A stretch of 48,807 nucleotides of DNA. Source: Spirochaetaceae bacterium (GTDB lineage Bacteria > Spirochaetota > Spirochaetia > Treponematales > Breznakiellaceae). Below the pieces are notes generated by a model. The model was not told the DNA's origin. It saw only the letters and a list, made by a program, of their open reading frames with translations, and did no database searches. Position 1 is the first letter of the stretch. Each line of letters opens with the position of its first letter. Shown here piece after piece: positions 17,438 to 27,614 of the stretch. The stretch covers positions 1 through 48,807 of the forward strand of contig JAITJI010000049.1 of the NCBI GenBank assembly GCA_031279015.1, given 5' to 3'. Position numbers and translations under genes: made by a program.

Positions 17438-17466
17438 TGACACCGGTGAGGGGAATCTTGTATCAT
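17437..17466 (+). promoter_or_regulatory. Promoter of tRNA-Leu(GAG)
   Basis: TTGACA (17437-17442), 18-base spacer, TATCAT (17461-17466). The predicted start near 17473 is about 11 bases before the mature tRNA. Confidence 0.7.
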
Positions 17467-17483
17467 AAAAAAAGTTATTTATT

Positions 17484-17565
17484 GCGGCCTTGGTGGAACT
17501 GGTAGACACGCCAGCTTGAGGTGCTGGTGCCGAGAGGCATGGAAGTTCAAGTCTTCTAGGCCGCA
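17484..17565 (+). tRNA. tRNA-Leu (anticodon GAG)
   Basis: Acceptor GCGGCCT pairs with AGGCCGC, discriminator A at 17565. The D arm has GGTAGACAC. Anticodon stem CCAGC/GCTGG surrounds loop TTGAGGT, so the anticodon is GAG (17518-17520). A long variable arm typical of class II tRNAs is present, with a TTCAAGT T-loop. CCA is not encoded. Confidence 0.95.
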
Positions 17566-17617
17566 ATTATCGGTAGTATTAAGAGGAAACAAGGTTATAT
17601 GTTCTAATTGTTTACAA

Positions 17618-17654
17618 AGGGGAGTTGACGGCGGAGCATCCCCTGATTTTTTTT
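17618..17654 (+). terminator. Rho-independent terminator after tRNA-Leu(GAG)
   Basis: AGGGGA (17618-17623) pairs with TCCCCT (17639-17644), followed by GA and eight T (17647-17654). It separates the tRNA from the chemoreceptor gene. Confidence 0.65.
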
Positions 17655-17708
17655 GTGTGGACAACGGTTAACGTGGCGCCGGGTGGGATATATAAAACTG
17701 AGGTTAGC

Positions 17709-19763
17709 ATGAAATTATCACTAAAAGTATCATTAATTATTGGCATTTTAGTTTTTTTTCTGATGACAGGGTTGGCCTTTGTGTCCAATATGATCTCCGC
17801 ATCGATTATGCAGGCTACGGCAGAAAAATCCCTGTATGTTCAGGCGACGGTTGCAGCGCAGCTCATCAGTGAAGGTATTGTCAAGTCGGAACTGCGGGTC
17901 CTCTATGAACTGGCAAACCGCGCCCAGACTCAAACCATGAACTGGGAAACCCAGCGGACTAGTCTGTTGTCTGACATTGACCGCCACAATTATCTGGATT
18001 TTGGCATTGTGACGCCTGACGGTATTGCCCATTACATAAAGGATAATAGTACATCAAACCTTGCGGATCGGGACTATATCATAAGAGCCCTGGCCGGAGA
18101 GTCGGTTATATCCGATGTGCTCATAAGCCGGGTAATCGAGAAGCCTGTGGTCATGTTTGCGGCGCCCATCATGGCGGACGGCAGGGTGGCCGGGGTCCTT
18201 ATAGGAAGGCGGGAGGGCACTGTCTTAACGGACATGACAAAACAAATCGGCATGGGGGACACCGGTTATGTATTTCTCGTTAACTCATCGGGTACCTTTA
18301 TATGCCATCCCGATGCGGATCTGGTGTACAATCAGTTTAACCCCATAGCCCTTGCAGGGGAGGATCAGACCTTGGAATCCCTGGCAAATTTCATCGACGA
18401 TGTCCTGAATGCCCGGCAAGATGTCGACACCTATACCTTTAACGGCAAAACCATGATTGGGGCTTGTTCCAGGGTGCCCGATACAGACTGGACTCTTGTC
18501 GGGACCGTGGAAAGCGACGAATTTTTTTCGGAGATAAACCGCATGCTCGTACTGACCATCATCCTTGGGCTGGCGGCGGCGATTGTCTCGGTTGTCCTCC
18601 TTCTCTTTGTACTATCCTTCATCCTCATTAAGCCGATCAAGGAGATCGTGGGAGCGGCGATTGACCTGGCGGATATGAAATTTGACATCAACATACCCCG
18701 GACGCGGAAGGATGAAATTGGGGATATGCAGCGGGCCCTCTATGTCATCCGGGATGAGCTCAAAAAAACTATTACCGACATCAACAACGAGCACATGGGG
18801 CAAAAGAACATCAGCGGGAATCTGCATATCTCCATTCGGGAATCCTCGGATGAACTGGATGTTATTACCCGGAATATGGATACGGTGCAGGGCAAAACCG
18901 CAGGACAGATGGAATCGGTTGTCACCACCGCCGAATCGGTGGAGGAGATCATCAAGCATATCCATTCCCTGGAGAATGCCGTATCGGTCCAGGCGGACAC
19001 CATCAGCCAGTCGTCGGAAACCATAGAGTGCATGGTAAAGGATATTGACTCTATCCGTTCCGTGGTCCATCAGGCCCATGAAACCACGGGGAACCTTGGC
19101 AAAGCTTCAGATGCGGGACGGAAAATGTTGAATAATTTGACGGAGGAACTGACCCGGATTGCGGATCAGTCGGCTTTTTTGGAGGAGGCAAACGCGGCCC
19201 TGGTAAATATCGCCGCACAGACAAACATCCTTGCCATGAACGCCGCCATAGAGGCGGCCCATGCGGGGGAGGCGGGCAGGGGTTTTGCCGTGGTAGCGGG
19301 GGAGGTGCGGAATCTCGCGGAGCTGTCAAACAAGGAATCTTCCTCCATTTCGGATGAAATAAAAAATATGCGGAACGCTATAGAAAACATGCGGCATGTA
19401 TCCACCGATACCGTCGAGACCCTGGGCGGCATGTTTACGGAAGTAACGGACATGCAGGATTCATTTAATACGGTAAACAACGCCGTGGAAGCCCAGGCGG
19501 CAAACGGGGCGCGGGTGATAGAAGCCTTAACCAGCCTGCAGGAAACCACCGAGCAGGTCCGTACCGGCTCTGATGAGATACAAAAGGAAAGCGGGGCAAT
19601 CTATAAAACTGTTGATGATTTGAAAAATATTTCCAAGGATGTAAATGAGAGTGTTCTTGATGTTCAACGGGCAAGCAAAGGTATTGCCGCGTCCTTGAGT
19701 GTTGCCCGGATGATAGCAGAGGGACACTACCTCGTGCCTCCGGAAGATGCGGAAGAGCACTAG
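17709..19763 (+). CDS. Methyl-accepting chemotaxis protein
   Basis: 684 residues; transmembrane chemoreceptor. First membrane segment at about 5-30 ([18 protein letters not shown]), then a periplasmic double-Cache-like sensor region to about 275 ([59 protein letters not shown]). A second membrane segment ([17 protein letters not shown]) and a HAMP region follow ([31 protein letters not shown]). The signalling hairpin is [23 protein letters not shown]-like, followed by [24 protein letters not shown] 17709 is chosen as it opens the first membrane helix, with GAGG just upstream. No CheR-tethering pentapeptide was seen. The PilZ gene follows 21 bases later. The ligand is probably a small molecule, since Cache sensors bind amino or carboxylic acids. 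Confidence 0.93.
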   Translation: MKLSLKVSLIIGILVFFLMTGLAFVSNMISASIMQATAEKSLYVQATVAAQLISEGIVKSELRVLYELANRAQTQTMNWETQRTSLLSDIDRHNYLDFGIVTPDGIAHYIKDNSTSNLADRDYIIRALAGESVISDVLISRVIEKPVVMFAAPIMADGRVAGVLIGRREGTVLTDMTKQIGMGDTGYVFLVNSSGTFICHPDADLVYNQFNPIALAGEDQTLESLANFIDDVLNARQDVDTYTFNGKTMIGACSRVPDTDWTLVGTVESDEFFSEINRMLVLTIILGLAAAIVSVVLLLFVLSFILIKPIKEIVGAAIDLADMKFDINIPRTRKDEIGDMQRALYVIRDELKKTITDINNEHMGQKNISGNLHISIRESSDELDVITRNMDTVQGKTAGQMESVVTTAESVEEIIKHIHSLENAVSVQADTISQSSETIECMVKDIDSIRSVVHQAHETTGNLGKASDAGRKMLNNLTEELTRIADQSAFLEEANAALVNIAAQTNILAMNAAIEAAHAGEAGRGFAVVAGEVRNLAELSNKESSSISDEIKNMRNAIENMRHVSTDTVETLGGMFTEVTDMQDSFNTVNNAVEAQAANGARVIEALTSLQETTEQVRTGSDEIQKESGAIYKTVDDLKNISKDVNESVLDVQRASKGIAASLSVARMIAEGHYLVPPEDAEEH

Positions 19764-19784
19764 ATCACATATAGGGGAGAAAGC

Positions 19785-20171
19785 ATGGGGCTTTTTAAAA
19801 GAAAGCGGCAAGACACACCGAAGCAGTCTGTTTCAAATGAAAACCGGAGGGCTCCCCGGTACGGTTCCTGGGCGCATGTGAGGATCAACGGTTTTGAGGG
19901 AGAAGCCATCCTCCGAAACATTAACCTTGGCGGTTTTTGCCTGGAAAGCAGAACCTTTGCAGCCATAACCGTCAGAGATCGCTATACTATGAATATCGTT
20001 CCGGAAGTTTCAACTGCCTTGAACCCTTTTGGCCTTGAAGTTGAAGTCCGATGGGTACGCAGTACCGAATCCAGGTTTAGTGCGGGGTTTGCTGTTACAA
20101 AGCTGCCTTCCGATAGGGGTCTTGAAAAGTATGTTGAGTATCTCAGGACCCATGTTGCGAACGTTTCATAG
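19785..20171 (+). CDS. PilZ domain protein
   Basis: 128 residues, single PilZ domain, a cytoplasmic cyclic-di-GMP receptor. Binding signs: RRAPR (RxxxR) near residue 21, then AILRNINLGGFCLES, which stands for the usual D/NxSxxGG motif with Asn for Ser. VEVRWVR and AGFAVTKL complete the barrel. ATG 19785 follows GGGGAGAAAGC. It lies 21 bases after the chemoreceptor and probably shares its transcript, suggesting that chemotaxis and cyclic-di-GMP signals meet here. Confidence 0.88.
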   Translation: MGLFKRKRQDTPKQSVSNENRRAPRYGSWAHVRINGFEGEAILRNINLGGFCLESRTFAAITVRDRYTMNIVPEVSTALNPFGLEVEVRWVRSTESRFSAGFAVTKLPSDRGLEKYVEYLRTHVANVS

Positions 20172-20271
20172 CCCCGGAGAAACTCATTCCGTGGATGACG
20201 GGTTTTTCTGTTTTTCTCATCCTCTGTACCGGAAATCGGCGGAAAGGTATTGAGCCGCAGGGGGCTTGTAT

Positions 20272-20940
20272 ATGGGAATTACGGAACGAAGAAGCCGGGA
20301 AAGGATAGAACGGAAAGCCCTGATCATAAACTGCGCCAAGGATCTGATCCTGGAATACGGGGTGGCAAAGGTCAGTATGATGGATATTGCCCAAAGGGCC
20401 GAACTGAGCAAGGCAACCCTTTACCTGTATTTCCCCGGCAAGGACGCATTGTTTCAGGAGATATGCAGCCAGGTGGGACGGCGTTTTCTGGAATATTTCA
20501 AAGCCCGTTCTGCCGGTGGATTATCCGCCGTAGAAACCCTCAGACTGTTCTGGAGCTGTTACCTGGAGCTGTTCGGAGAATCCGATGATATGGTGCTCCT
20601 CTTTTCTATGAAACAGTACCTGGCGCCGGAACATCCCTTTATTTCTATCGATAAAAACAGCGATTCCCCCATTGGCTCGGAGTATGAATTTTATTCCCTG
20701 CTCAGCGGTCTCATCTCCCGGGGAATCGCTGAAGGTTCCTTTGATCCCTATATAAGCCCCGATGTTTTTGCCCGGGCGCTGCTTTCCCTGTTTTCGCTTA
20801 TTGTGGAAAATGCCGCCAGGCTGCCGAAAAAGACCCGGCGATCCCAGGTTATCATTGAAGAAATGAAAACCCTCTTCCGGATACTTTTTCGGGGAATCGC
20901 CCGGGAGGGGGCAAGCCCTTCCGAATTGGTGCTGACCTGA
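20272..20940 (+). CDS. TetR/AcrR family transcriptional regulator
   Basis: 222 residues. The N-terminal helix-turn-helix reads IINCAKDLILEYGVAKVSMMDIAQRAELSKATLYLYFPGKDALFQEI in separate pieces typical of TetR (residues 15-60). The C-terminal ligand domain is variable (LFWSCYLELFGESDDMVLLF, SLFSLIVENAARLPKK). ATG 20272 is preferred to the TTG six bases upstream; CAGGGGG gives a ribosome site. It lies 100 bases after the PilZ gene and convergent with the next gene. No efflux or target gene is adjacent on a divergent promoter, so its regulon is unclear. Confidence 0.9.
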   Translation: MGITERRSRERIERKALIINCAKDLILEYGVAKVSMMDIAQRAELSKATLYLYFPGKDALFQEICSQVGRRFLEYFKARSAGGLSAVETLRLFWSCYLELFGESDDMVLLFSMKQYLAPEHPFISIDKNSDSPIGSEYEFYSLLSGLISRGIAEGSFDPYISPDVFARALLSLFSLIVENAARLPKKTRRSQVIIEEMKTLFRILFRGIAREGASPSELVLT

Positions 20941-20966
20941 AGCCCGGCGCCGGTCTGATTCCGGCG

Positions 20967-23141
20967 CTATAACTCCAGGGAGGCCAGGCAGCTTTCATAA
21001 GCCAGCCGGGCGTCGCGGGTGTTTTTTGCCGCAGCCTCCGTTTCGGTGGAGAGCGTGTCGATTTCGGCGTCCAGGGAAACCAGCCGCCGGAGGTACTCCT
21101 GCCCCTGGGGGCTCTGGTTCCCCGCAGCTTCCAGGTTACGCCGGATTCGGTCCTGATCCGCCACAAGCCGGGTCCGCCGGGCTTCCAGGGCTTCTTCCGC
21201 CTCCCCTGCATCGTCAGCCTGCCTTTTGAGATCCGCCGCCCGTTGCAGGGCGTTCCGTACCGGCAGGGGGATCTCTTCATTTGAAATATAGGCAGCGAAG
21301 GCTTCATGCCCAAGCCGGGAGAGAATGATCCCTTCGTCTACAGGGCGTTCCTCCCGGACTCTCAACGTCAATTCCCGGTCCGCGGGCAGGGTCTGCACAA
21401 AACGGTAGACGGTACCGGTCCTTTCGGCAAAGGAGGCCGGCTCCGTCAGAACGGCGCCGGGACTAACCGGATGCTCCAGGATAAGCCGCTTCGCCTCCCC
21501 GGAGGCATTCCGGAAGGTGTAGGTTTTTTCATAGCGGATCCTCCGGCTGATGGTCATCACTCCCCGGCTTACCGTAACACCACCGGAGATTCGGTGGTTG
21601 GCGGCGTTCACCCATCCGGTCACCGAAAGATCGTCCCCATAGGAGATGATCCGTTTCTCCTTGTCCGGGAGGAAGGTCAGCAGGGCGTCTCCTGCATAGA
21701 CGCCGCCGTCATAAACCGTGACGGGGCCGGCAGGGAGTTTCATCCCCGTGGTGTTGGTAAGCTCTGCGCTGATCGCCGGATGCCGGGAGCTCCCTGCCGC
21801 GGCCTCGGACCCGGAAAAGACCAGGGATCTCTCCGCTGCAATGGCGCCTTCAAAGAGGGGCAGCATGATGCTCTCCCCCCGGTGGAGGGTCACCGGCTGC
21901 CGGAAGGTAAACTCAAACTGATCCCCCGGGGTTTCTGTCCGGGCGCCTTCCACCGTTCCGCCCTGGAGTATGCCGGCCGGGGCCGGCCGGGGCGCGTATT
22001 GCGGCAGCTCCGCCCCGCCCGTTGACTTTTCCTCCCTAAACCGGGGAGCCGGCGCCGGAACTGCATAGGCATCATCGGCCGCCTTCTGAACCGTCATGTT
22101 TTCCGTAACCGCCCCGTACCCTGAATCCCAGGTCCGGGCTTCGGCGACCCCCGCAATGGCCAGGGGTAAAACCGGCCGGACGGGATTGTAGGGAGGGTAG
22201 AGAGCCTGGATAAAGGAAACAGGCCGCCCGGTGAGGAGGGACAGTTCCACGTCCTGCCAGTCGGTATTGCTGTTGTTGTCCGCAATGGCCCAGCCCTGGA
22301 GAAAGGGCTCTTTTCCGGAGAGGTCCAGGCGATAGGAAACCTTCCATACCGGAGCGGGGATCACATAGCTCAGGGACACGAATTGTTCCCCGCTGCCCGG
22401 CAGCGACACCAGGAGTTCCCGGATGAAGGAGTCCCGGGCGGAACCGATCAGGTCAAGGGCCCGTTTTATGTCGGCGTTCAGCCGGGGATCGGTAAAGGAG
22501 AAGGAACTGATGTCCCGGAGGGCGATCAACCGGATTCCCCCCTCGGTGTAGAGGGAGAGCAGGGTGTCCGTAGCCGTCCGGGTTTCCGGCGGGGAGCCTG
22601 TTCCCGGCGGGGACGGCGGAAGATCCCTTCCCGGATGCGTCCGTGGGGTTTCCACGCTGAGGATCCGTCCCCGGATTGGATTGGGCGCCGCAAGTTCAAT
22701 CCAGGCGCCCTGCAAACCCGACAGAATCTCTGCTATCCCCGGATTCCCGGAGAGATCGATGCTCAGGTTTTGAGAAGTCCGGGAGAGAATATCCGCCCCG
22801 GTGTACCGTATTGAAGGGGACAAGGCGGCATTTACCGTGGAGGAGTCCGGAGAGGCCGCCGGTGGCGACACTGACACGGTCAGGGATTTTAACGCGTCAT
22901 TAACTGCCTCAATCGAGAAGGGGAGCTTCAACTCCGCCGGACCGGTGATCCTCCCGGAGTGTTCAAAGTAAGCCACTCCGGATGAGAAGAGGCTAACCCG
23001 GCGCAGGCTGAGGGGGTCTGAGGATTCCGCCGCAGCCTGGGCAAAGAGCTCCTCCCTGGGAACTGTCATGATGAGCAATGCCGAAAGGAGGAACGCCGTG
23101 AAAGCACGGAATCCGAAGGGGGACAATTTTTTTCGATTCAT
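20967..23141 (-). CDS. DUF4139 domain protein with signal peptide
   Basis: 724 residues. Signal peptide about 1-35 (AFTAFLLSALLIMTV, cleavage near LFAQA). Then VSLFSSGVAYFEHSGRITG, the N-terminal DUF4140-like start. The DUF4139 core has LSYVIPAPVWKVSYRLDLSG and NSNTDWQDVELSLLTGRP, and beta-rich segments follow. The C-terminal 80 residues are a coiled coil rich in Arg, Glu and Ala (AADLKRQADDAGEAEEALEA). Family members include mucoidy-inhibitor-like envelope proteins without known activity. No Shine-Dalgarno is seen. TATAAT (23148-23153, minus) lies only 6 bases before the ATG, suggesting a leaderless message. It is divergent from ftsH. Confidence 0.85.
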   Translation of the reverse strand: MNRKKLSPFGFRAFTAFLLSALLIMTVPREELFAQAAAESSDPLSLRRVSLFSSGVAYFEHSGRITGPAELKLPFSIEAVNDALKSLTVSVSPPAASPDSSTVNAALSPSIRYTGADILSRTSQNLSIDLSGNPGIAEILSGLQGAWIELAAPNPIRGRILSVETPRTHPGRDLPPSPPGTGSPPETRTATDTLLSLYTEGGIRLIALRDISSFSFTDPRLNADIKRALDLIGSARDSFIRELLVSLPGSGEQFVSLSYVIPAPVWKVSYRLDLSGKEPFLQGWAIADNNSNTDWQDVELSLLTGRPVSFIQALYPPYNPVRPVLPLAIAGVAEARTWDSGYGAVTENMTVQKAADDAYAVPAPAPRFREEKSTGGAELPQYAPRPAPAGILQGGTVEGARTETPGDQFEFTFRQPVTLHRGESIMLPLFEGAIAAERSLVFSGSEAAAGSSRHPAISAELTNTTGMKLPAGPVTVYDGGVYAGDALLTFLPDKEKRIISYGDDLSVTGWVNAANHRISGGVTVSRGVMTISRRIRYEKTYTFRNASGEAKRLILEHPVSPGAVLTEPASFAERTGTVYRFVQTLPADRELTLRVREERPVDEGIILSRLGHEAFAAYISNEEIPLPVRNALQRAADLKRQADDAGEAEEALEARRTRLVADQDRIRRNLEAAGNQSPQGQEYLRRLVSLDAEIDTLSTETEAAAKNTRDARLAYESCLASLEL

Positions 23142-23147
23142 TGTTTT

Positions 23148-23176
23148 ATTATATATTGTTTTTTGGTATTAAATAA
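23148..23176 (-). promoter_or_regulatory. Promoter of the DUF4139 gene, leaderless type
   Basis: On the minus strand: weak -35 TTATTT (23171-23176), 17-base spacer, TATAAT (23148-23153), six bases, then ATG. A start site 6-7 bases after the -10 would coincide with the initiation codon. Confidence 0.45.
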
Positions 23177-23239
23177 GTATATTTGAAGAAACCGGATCGA
23201 TGAGTCTATCCGGTACAAAGGGGGAGGCATGGATCCCCC
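23156..23239 (+). promoter_or_regulatory. ftsH promoter and structured leader
   Basis: Candidate -35 TTGTTT (23156-23161), 16-base spacer, TATATT (23178-23183). The leader then holds two hairpins: ACCGGAT (23191-23197) with ATCCGGT (23208-23214), and GGGGGA (23220-23225) with TCCCCC (23234-23239). Neither has a T-run. They could control ftsH translation or RNA stability. Confidence 0.4.
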
Positions 23240-23281
23240 GCAGGAAAAGCCCGTAAGGGGTTTCACAAACAGGAGTCCGCT

Positions 23282-25231
23282 ATGGAACCAAATCAGAACG
23301 ACAAGAGCGGGGACGGGTCAGGAAAATCCGGACGGAACAATCCAAACATTGCCGGTTTTCTCATCATTGGCCTTGTCATCACCTTTGTGTTGAATACCTT
23401 TATTGGAAATTGGGTAGCCGACCGTAAGGTACAGATCGAATACGGCCAGTTTATTCAACTGGTGGAAAGCGGGAGCGTCAGGCAGGTACAGATAGAGACC
23501 GATCAGATCGCCCTGACTCTGAAAAACGATGCGGACCGGAACAGGGTTGCCGGTATCCTCAGACTGGACGCCGCTGCCCGGGACGCCGGGGGACCGTTGG
23601 TTTTAAACCAGGGCCGGCAGTCCGATCATCAGGTGTACTACACCGGCCGCCTGGACGATCCGGGGCTTACCGAACGGCTTATCGCCAATGAGGTGGCCTT
23701 TTATAAGCCCATCATCCGTTCCAATCCGATTACGAATTTTGTCTCCAGTTGGATCTTTCCCCTGCTGATCTTCTATGGCCTGTACTATATTATCATGCGG
23801 AATTTTACCAGCCGTATGGGAGGGCTTGGGGGTATGATGCAGGTGGGAAAATCCAAGGCCAAGCACTACGACATGGAAAAAAATACCGGCGTAACCTTTA
23901 ATGATGTAGCCGGTCAGGATGAAGCCAAGGAGAGTCTCTCCGAGATGGTAGATTTTCTGCACAGTCCGGAGAAGTACCGGACGATAGGGGCCATCCAGCC
24001 CAAGGGGGCCCTCCTTGTGGGGCCGCCGGGAACCGGCAAAACCCTTCTTGCCAAGGCGGTAGCGGGGGAGGCGAAGGTGCCTTTCTTTTTCCTTTCCGGT
24101 TCGGAATTTGTGGAAATGTACGTGGGAGTCGGCGCAAGCCGGGTTCGGGACCTCTTTGCCGAAGCGGCCAAACGGGCTCCCTGTATCATCTTTATTGATG
24201 AGATCGACGCCATTGGTAAAAGCCGGGATAACCAGTTGGGGAGTAACGATGAGCGGGAGCAAACCCTGAACCAGCTTCTTGCGGAGATGGACGGTTTTGC
24301 CTCTTCCAAGGGCATTTTGATTCTGGCCGCCACCAACCGGCCGGATGTGCTGGACAAGGCCCTGCTCCGCCCCGGACGTTTTGACCGGCGGGTTATCGTC
24401 GAAAAACCGGACCTTGTGGGACGGGAGGCCATCCTCGCCGTTCATGCCAAGAAGGTGAGCCTCGATGCCGGCGTGGATTTCCGGGAGATCGCCCTTGCCA
24501 CAAGCGGCGCCACCGGGGCGGACCTGGCTAACATGGTGAACGAAGCCGCCCTCCGGGCGGTACGCCTTGGCCGCACCCGGGTGATTCAGGAGGACCTCAT
24601 AGAAGCGGTAGAGGTGGTTATAGCGGGGAAGGAGAAGAAAGACCGGATCCTCAACCCCCGGGAAAAACGGATGGTCGCCTTTCACGAGGTAGGCCATGCC
24701 CTCGCATCCGCCCTGCAGAAGGGGGGCCAACCGGTTCACAAGATCACCATCGTCCCCCGGACCATGGGTTCCCTGGGCTACACCATGAACATGCCCGAGG
24801 AGGAACGCTACCTGATGACCAGATCGGAACTCCTCACCCGGATCACGGCGCTCCTGGCGGGTCGTGCCGCAGAGGATGTCGAATTCGGCGAAATGAGTAC
24901 CGGCGCCTCCAACGACATTGAGGAGGCGACAAAACTTGCCCGGAGCATGGTAACCCAATACGGTATGAGCGACAAATTCGGCATGATGAGCCTTGAAAGC
25001 CGGCAGAATCAGTACCTGGACGGTAGGAATGTGTTCACCGCATCGGAGGCAACCGGCGCGGATGTGGACCGGGAGGTGTCCCGAATCCTTGGCGAGTGTT
25101 ATGCAAAGGCCCTGGAACTACTGCGGGTAAACCGGGAAAAACTCCGGGAAATAGCCGAATGTCTCCTTGAAAAAGAAACCATCTCCGGTGTCCGGTTTAT
25201 GGAGATTCTGCAGGATCGGAAGACCGCTTAG
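23282..25231 (+). CDS. ftsH: ATP-dependent zinc metalloprotease FtsH
   Basis: 649 residues; membrane-anchored AAA+ protease that degrades misfolded membrane proteins and regulators. First membrane segment about 24-41 ([18 protein letters not shown]), a periplasmic domain, second segment near 160-170 ([17 protein letters not shown]). Walker A GPPGTGKT (247-254), Walker [12 protein letters not shown], the second region of homology [20 protein letters not shown], and zinc-site HEVGH (468-472). ATG 23282 follows AGGAG. Length and order are normal. It is divergent from the DUF4139 gene, with a structured leader. Confidence 0.97.
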   Translation: MEPNQNDKSGDGSGKSGRNNPNIAGFLIIGLVITFVLNTFIGNWVADRKVQIEYGQFIQLVESGSVRQVQIETDQIALTLKNDADRNRVAGILRLDAAARDAGGPLVLNQGRQSDHQVYYTGRLDDPGLTERLIANEVAFYKPIIRSNPITNFVSSWIFPLLIFYGLYYIIMRNFTSRMGGLGGMMQVGKSKAKHYDMEKNTGVTFNDVAGQDEAKESLSEMVDFLHSPEKYRTIGAIQPKGALLVGPPGTGKTLLAKAVAGEAKVPFFFLSGSEFVEMYVGVGASRVRDLFAEAAKRAPCIIFIDEIDAIGKSRDNQLGSNDEREQTLNQLLAEMDGFASSKGILILAATNRPDVLDKALLRPGRFDRRVIVEKPDLVGREAILAVHAKKVSLDAGVDFREIALATSGATGADLANMVNEAALRAVRLGRTRVIQEDLIEAVEVVIAGKEKKDRILNPREKRMVAFHEVGHALASALQKGGQPVHKITIVPRTMGSLGYTMNMPEEERYLMTRSELLTRITALLAGRAAEDVEFGEMSTGASNDIEEATKLARSMVTQYGMSDKFGMMSLESRQNQYLDGRNVFTASEATGADVDREVSRILGECYAKALELLRVNREKLREIAECLLEKETISGVRFMEILQDRKTA

Positions 25232-25356
25232 CGGGAGGACGCCATGCCGAGGCGGCCCGCAACGGCACCAAGCAACGGGAAGTTCAGAAGCCGTGACGGC
25301 CGCCGGAAAGACTGCGTTAAAGCCCCGGCGTTGAACCTGGGGCAGATCCTGTCCGG

Positions 25357-25617
25357 TTAGCCTGGGGGATCCCCCGGGGAAAGGGCCTTTTCAACCGCCC
25401 GGGCCAGCTGATCGGCGCAGGAGGTTCCGCGCCGCCCGCAACGGATCCCCTTAAGGCGGCCGATGAGTTCCTGCGGCTTCATGCCCTCTACCAGGAGGGA
25501 AATAGCCTTGAGGTTTCCGTTGCAGCCATCCTTAAACAATACGGAACGGATCGTGTCATCCTCAATGGAAAAGGAGATCTTTGTGGAACAGGTTCCCTTT
25601 GGTCTATACTCAAACAT
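25357..25617 (-). CDS. TSCPD-domain small protein (TIGR03905-like)
   Basis: 86 residues. Seen: RPKGTCSTKISFSIEDDTI, FKDGCNGNLKAISLLVEGM and GIRCGRRGTSCADQLARAVE, matching small TSCPD-domain proteins. That domain is also found at the C-terminus of some ribonucleotide reductases and carries conserved cysteines of unknown role. ATG 25617 is chosen by family length; an ATG at 25644 with AGGA upstream is an alternative that would add nine residues. It lies between ftsH (convergent) and tRNA-Arg on the same strand. Function unknown. Confidence 0.8.
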   Translation of the reverse strand: MFEYRPKGTCSTKISFSIEDDTIRSVLFKDGCNGNLKAISLLVEGMKPQELIGRLKGIRCGRRGTSCADQLARAVEKALSPGDPPG

Positions 25618-25679
25618 AGTGCACTCACCGATCCGGTATAGCATGTTTTTCCTGCGGGCTCAAGTACGGCATCCGGCGA

Positions 25680-25753
25680 CGCGACACGAGGGACTCGAAC
25701 CCCCTACCTGCTGCTTAGAAGGCAGCTGCTCTATCCGGATGAGCTAGTGTCGC
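25680..25753 (-). tRNA. tRNA-Arg (anticodon UCU)
   Basis: On the minus strand, acceptor GCGACAC pairs with GTGTCGC. D-stem GCTC/GAGC, anticodon stem GCTGC/GCAGC around loop CTTCTAA gives anticodon TCT. The T-loop is TTCGAGT. The discriminator is G at 25680; CCA is not encoded. Confidence 0.94.
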
Positions 25754-25864
25754 AAATTACGGGCTTCCCCATCTGGAATCAGTGTAACCTATTTTCCTTT
25801 TTTTTCCTACTGTCCCGGCGGGCAGTCCGGCAGGCTGCAATGAACCGGAGGAGTCTAGTAAATC

Positions 25865-25876
25865 CTACATATATGT
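25865..25876 (+). promoter_or_regulatory. Nitrogen-island element copy before the activator gene
   Basis: CTACATATATGT, sharing the CTACAT---TGT frame of the elements upstream of amtB and glnN. It ends 15 bases before the activator ATG, a position suited to autoregulation. Confidence 0.4.
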
Positions 25877-25891
25877 CGTAAACTATCCCCT

Positions 25892-27547
25892 ATGCAATCC
25901 ATATCGCTCCCTACTGAAAACATCCCCTACGACAGGGTATCCGACGAGATGTGGGAACGGGCGGAGTTGGAACTCCTCTTTGACATTGCCCGGACCTTTG
26001 ATAAACACGTAGAGCTGCGGACCGCTTTGGGACCCCTGCTCAGCCTGCTTGAAACCAGGGCGGGCCTTACCTGGGGCATGGTGACTCTGTTGGATAGGGC
26101 TACGGGGACCCTGAAGATTGAAGAGGCCTACGGACTCACCCCGGAGGAGAAAAGCCGGGGGATTTACCGTTTGGGAGAGGGTCTGGTCGGCCGGGTCTTT
26201 GAGTCGGGTATCGCCATCATTGTGCCGGATCTCTCCCGGGAAACCCACTTTCTCAACCGGGCCAAGAACCGGACCCGGGAGGATATGGCGGGGCTGACCT
26301 ATTACTGCGTCCCCATCCGCTCCATGGGAAACTTCTCCGGGAAAACCGGGGGCGGGGTGATCGGAACCCTCTGTGCGGAACGGCGGATCCTCGATGCTGA
26401 CCCGGAACCGCAGATGAACCGGGACAAGGTGTTTTTGGAGAAGGTGTCTTCAATCATAGCGGATTCCGCCAAACTGCGGGAACGGATTCTGGAGGAACAG
26501 TTCCGGTTCCGGCGTGAACAGGATGCTGGTGATGAAGGCCATGTTGACAGCCAGGCGGGCCACGGACAGGGAGGGCGGATCGCTGCGGAAAGCGCCATCA
26601 TCGGTACGGATAGCGCCATGCGTCAGGTTTACGCCATGATCCTCCAGGTGGCCCCCAGTGACGCCACGGTACTCATCACCGGGGAAAGCGGAACCGGCAA
26701 GGAGCTGGTAGCGGCGGAACTGCACCGTCTGTCAAAACGGGTGGGGAATCCCCTGGTGAAGATCAACTGCGCCGCCCTGCCGGAATCGATCATCGAAAGC
26801 GAACTTTTTGGTCATGAAAGGGGGGCTTTTACCGGGGCGGTCAACCAGCGGAAGGGCCGTTTTGAGATGGCTCAGCGGGGAACCCTCTTCCTGGATGAGA
26901 TTGGGGAGCTTTCCCCCCAGGTACAGGTGAAGATCCTCCGGGTCCTCCAGGAACGGGAGTTGGAGCGGGTAGGGGGCAGCGCCACCATCAAGGTGGATGT
27001 GAGGCTTATTGCCGCGACAAACCGTAACCTGGAGGAAGAGGTGAAGGCGGGCCGGTTCCGGGGGGACCTCTACTACCGGCTTAACGTTTTTCCCCTGCAT
27101 ATTCCCCCCCTGCGGGAGCGGAAGAGCGACATCGTTCTCCTGGCGGATCACTTCACGGAGAAATACGCCGATAAAAACGGCAAACACATCAAACGTATAT
27201 CCACCCCCGCCATCGATCTGTTGACCAGCTACTCCTGGCCGGGGAATGTCCGGGAATTGGAAAACTGCATCGAACGGGCGGTGATCCTCTCTTCAGACAT
27301 GGTGATCCACTCCTATAATCTGCCCCCCAGCCTGCAATCGGCGGTTTCCACCAATACCGAACCAACCACCACCCTGGAGGCGGCCCTCTCCCGGATGGAA
27401 AAGGAGCTTATTGTGGAGGCCCTCAAGATCAGCGATGGGAACATGGCCGCCGCGGCCCGGCGCCTGGGGATAACCGAACGGCAGATAGGATTGCGGGTTC
27501 ACCACTACGGTATAAACTGGCGGCTCTACCGGCCGGTAAAGATGTAA
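25892..27547 (+). CDS. NifA-like sigma-54-dependent transcriptional activator
   Basis: 551 residues. N-terminal GAF domain about 25-200 (LELLFDIARTFDKHVEL, GLVGRVFESGIAIIVPDLS). The central AAA+ domain has Walker A GESGTGKE (264-271), the sigma-54 contact loop GAFTGA (311-316), Walker B-like LFLDEIGEL and the arginine-finger region. The C-terminal Fis-type helix-turn-helix reads GNMAAAARRLGITERQIGLRV. This is the GAF-AAA-HTH order of NifA. No Cys-rich interdomain linker is present. The gene lies directly upstream of amtB-glnK and glnN, both with sigma-54 promoters, so it very likely activates them from the shared upstream elements. ATG 25892 fits the domain start; ribosome site weak. True nif control is possible but no nif gene is in the window. 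Confidence 0.92.
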   Translation: MQSISLPTENIPYDRVSDEMWERAELELLFDIARTFDKHVELRTALGPLLSLLETRAGLTWGMVTLLDRATGTLKIEEAYGLTPEEKSRGIYRLGEGLVGRVFESGIAIIVPDLSRETHFLNRAKNRTREDMAGLTYYCVPIRSMGNFSGKTGGGVIGTLCAERRILDADPEPQMNRDKVFLEKVSSIIADSAKLRERILEEQFRFRREQDAGDEGHVDSQAGHGQGGRIAAESAIIGTDSAMRQVYAMILQVAPSDATVLITGESGTGKELVAAELHRLSKRVGNPLVKINCAALPESIIESELFGHERGAFTGAVNQRKGRFEMAQRGTLFLDEIGELSPQVQVKILRVLQERELERVGGSATIKVDVRLIAATNRNLEEEVKAGRFRGDLYYRLNVFPLHIPPLRERKSDIVLLADHFTEKYADKNGKHIKRISTPAIDLLTSYSWPGNVRELENCIERAVILSSDMVIHSYNLPPSLQSAVSTNTEPTTTLEAALSRMEKELIVEALKISDGNMAAAARRLGITERQIGLRVHHYGINWRLYRPVKM

Positions 27548-27614
27548 GACGCCGGGACGCCTCCTGAAAATCCAATCGCCAGGTACGAAGCTCTCAGGAA
27601 TTCCGGAAAATTCA

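Noticed and set aside
23603-24958. 451-codon open frame antisense to ftsH
   Set aside because: Lies wholly within the ftsH gene, whose motifs are complete; a by-product of high GC.
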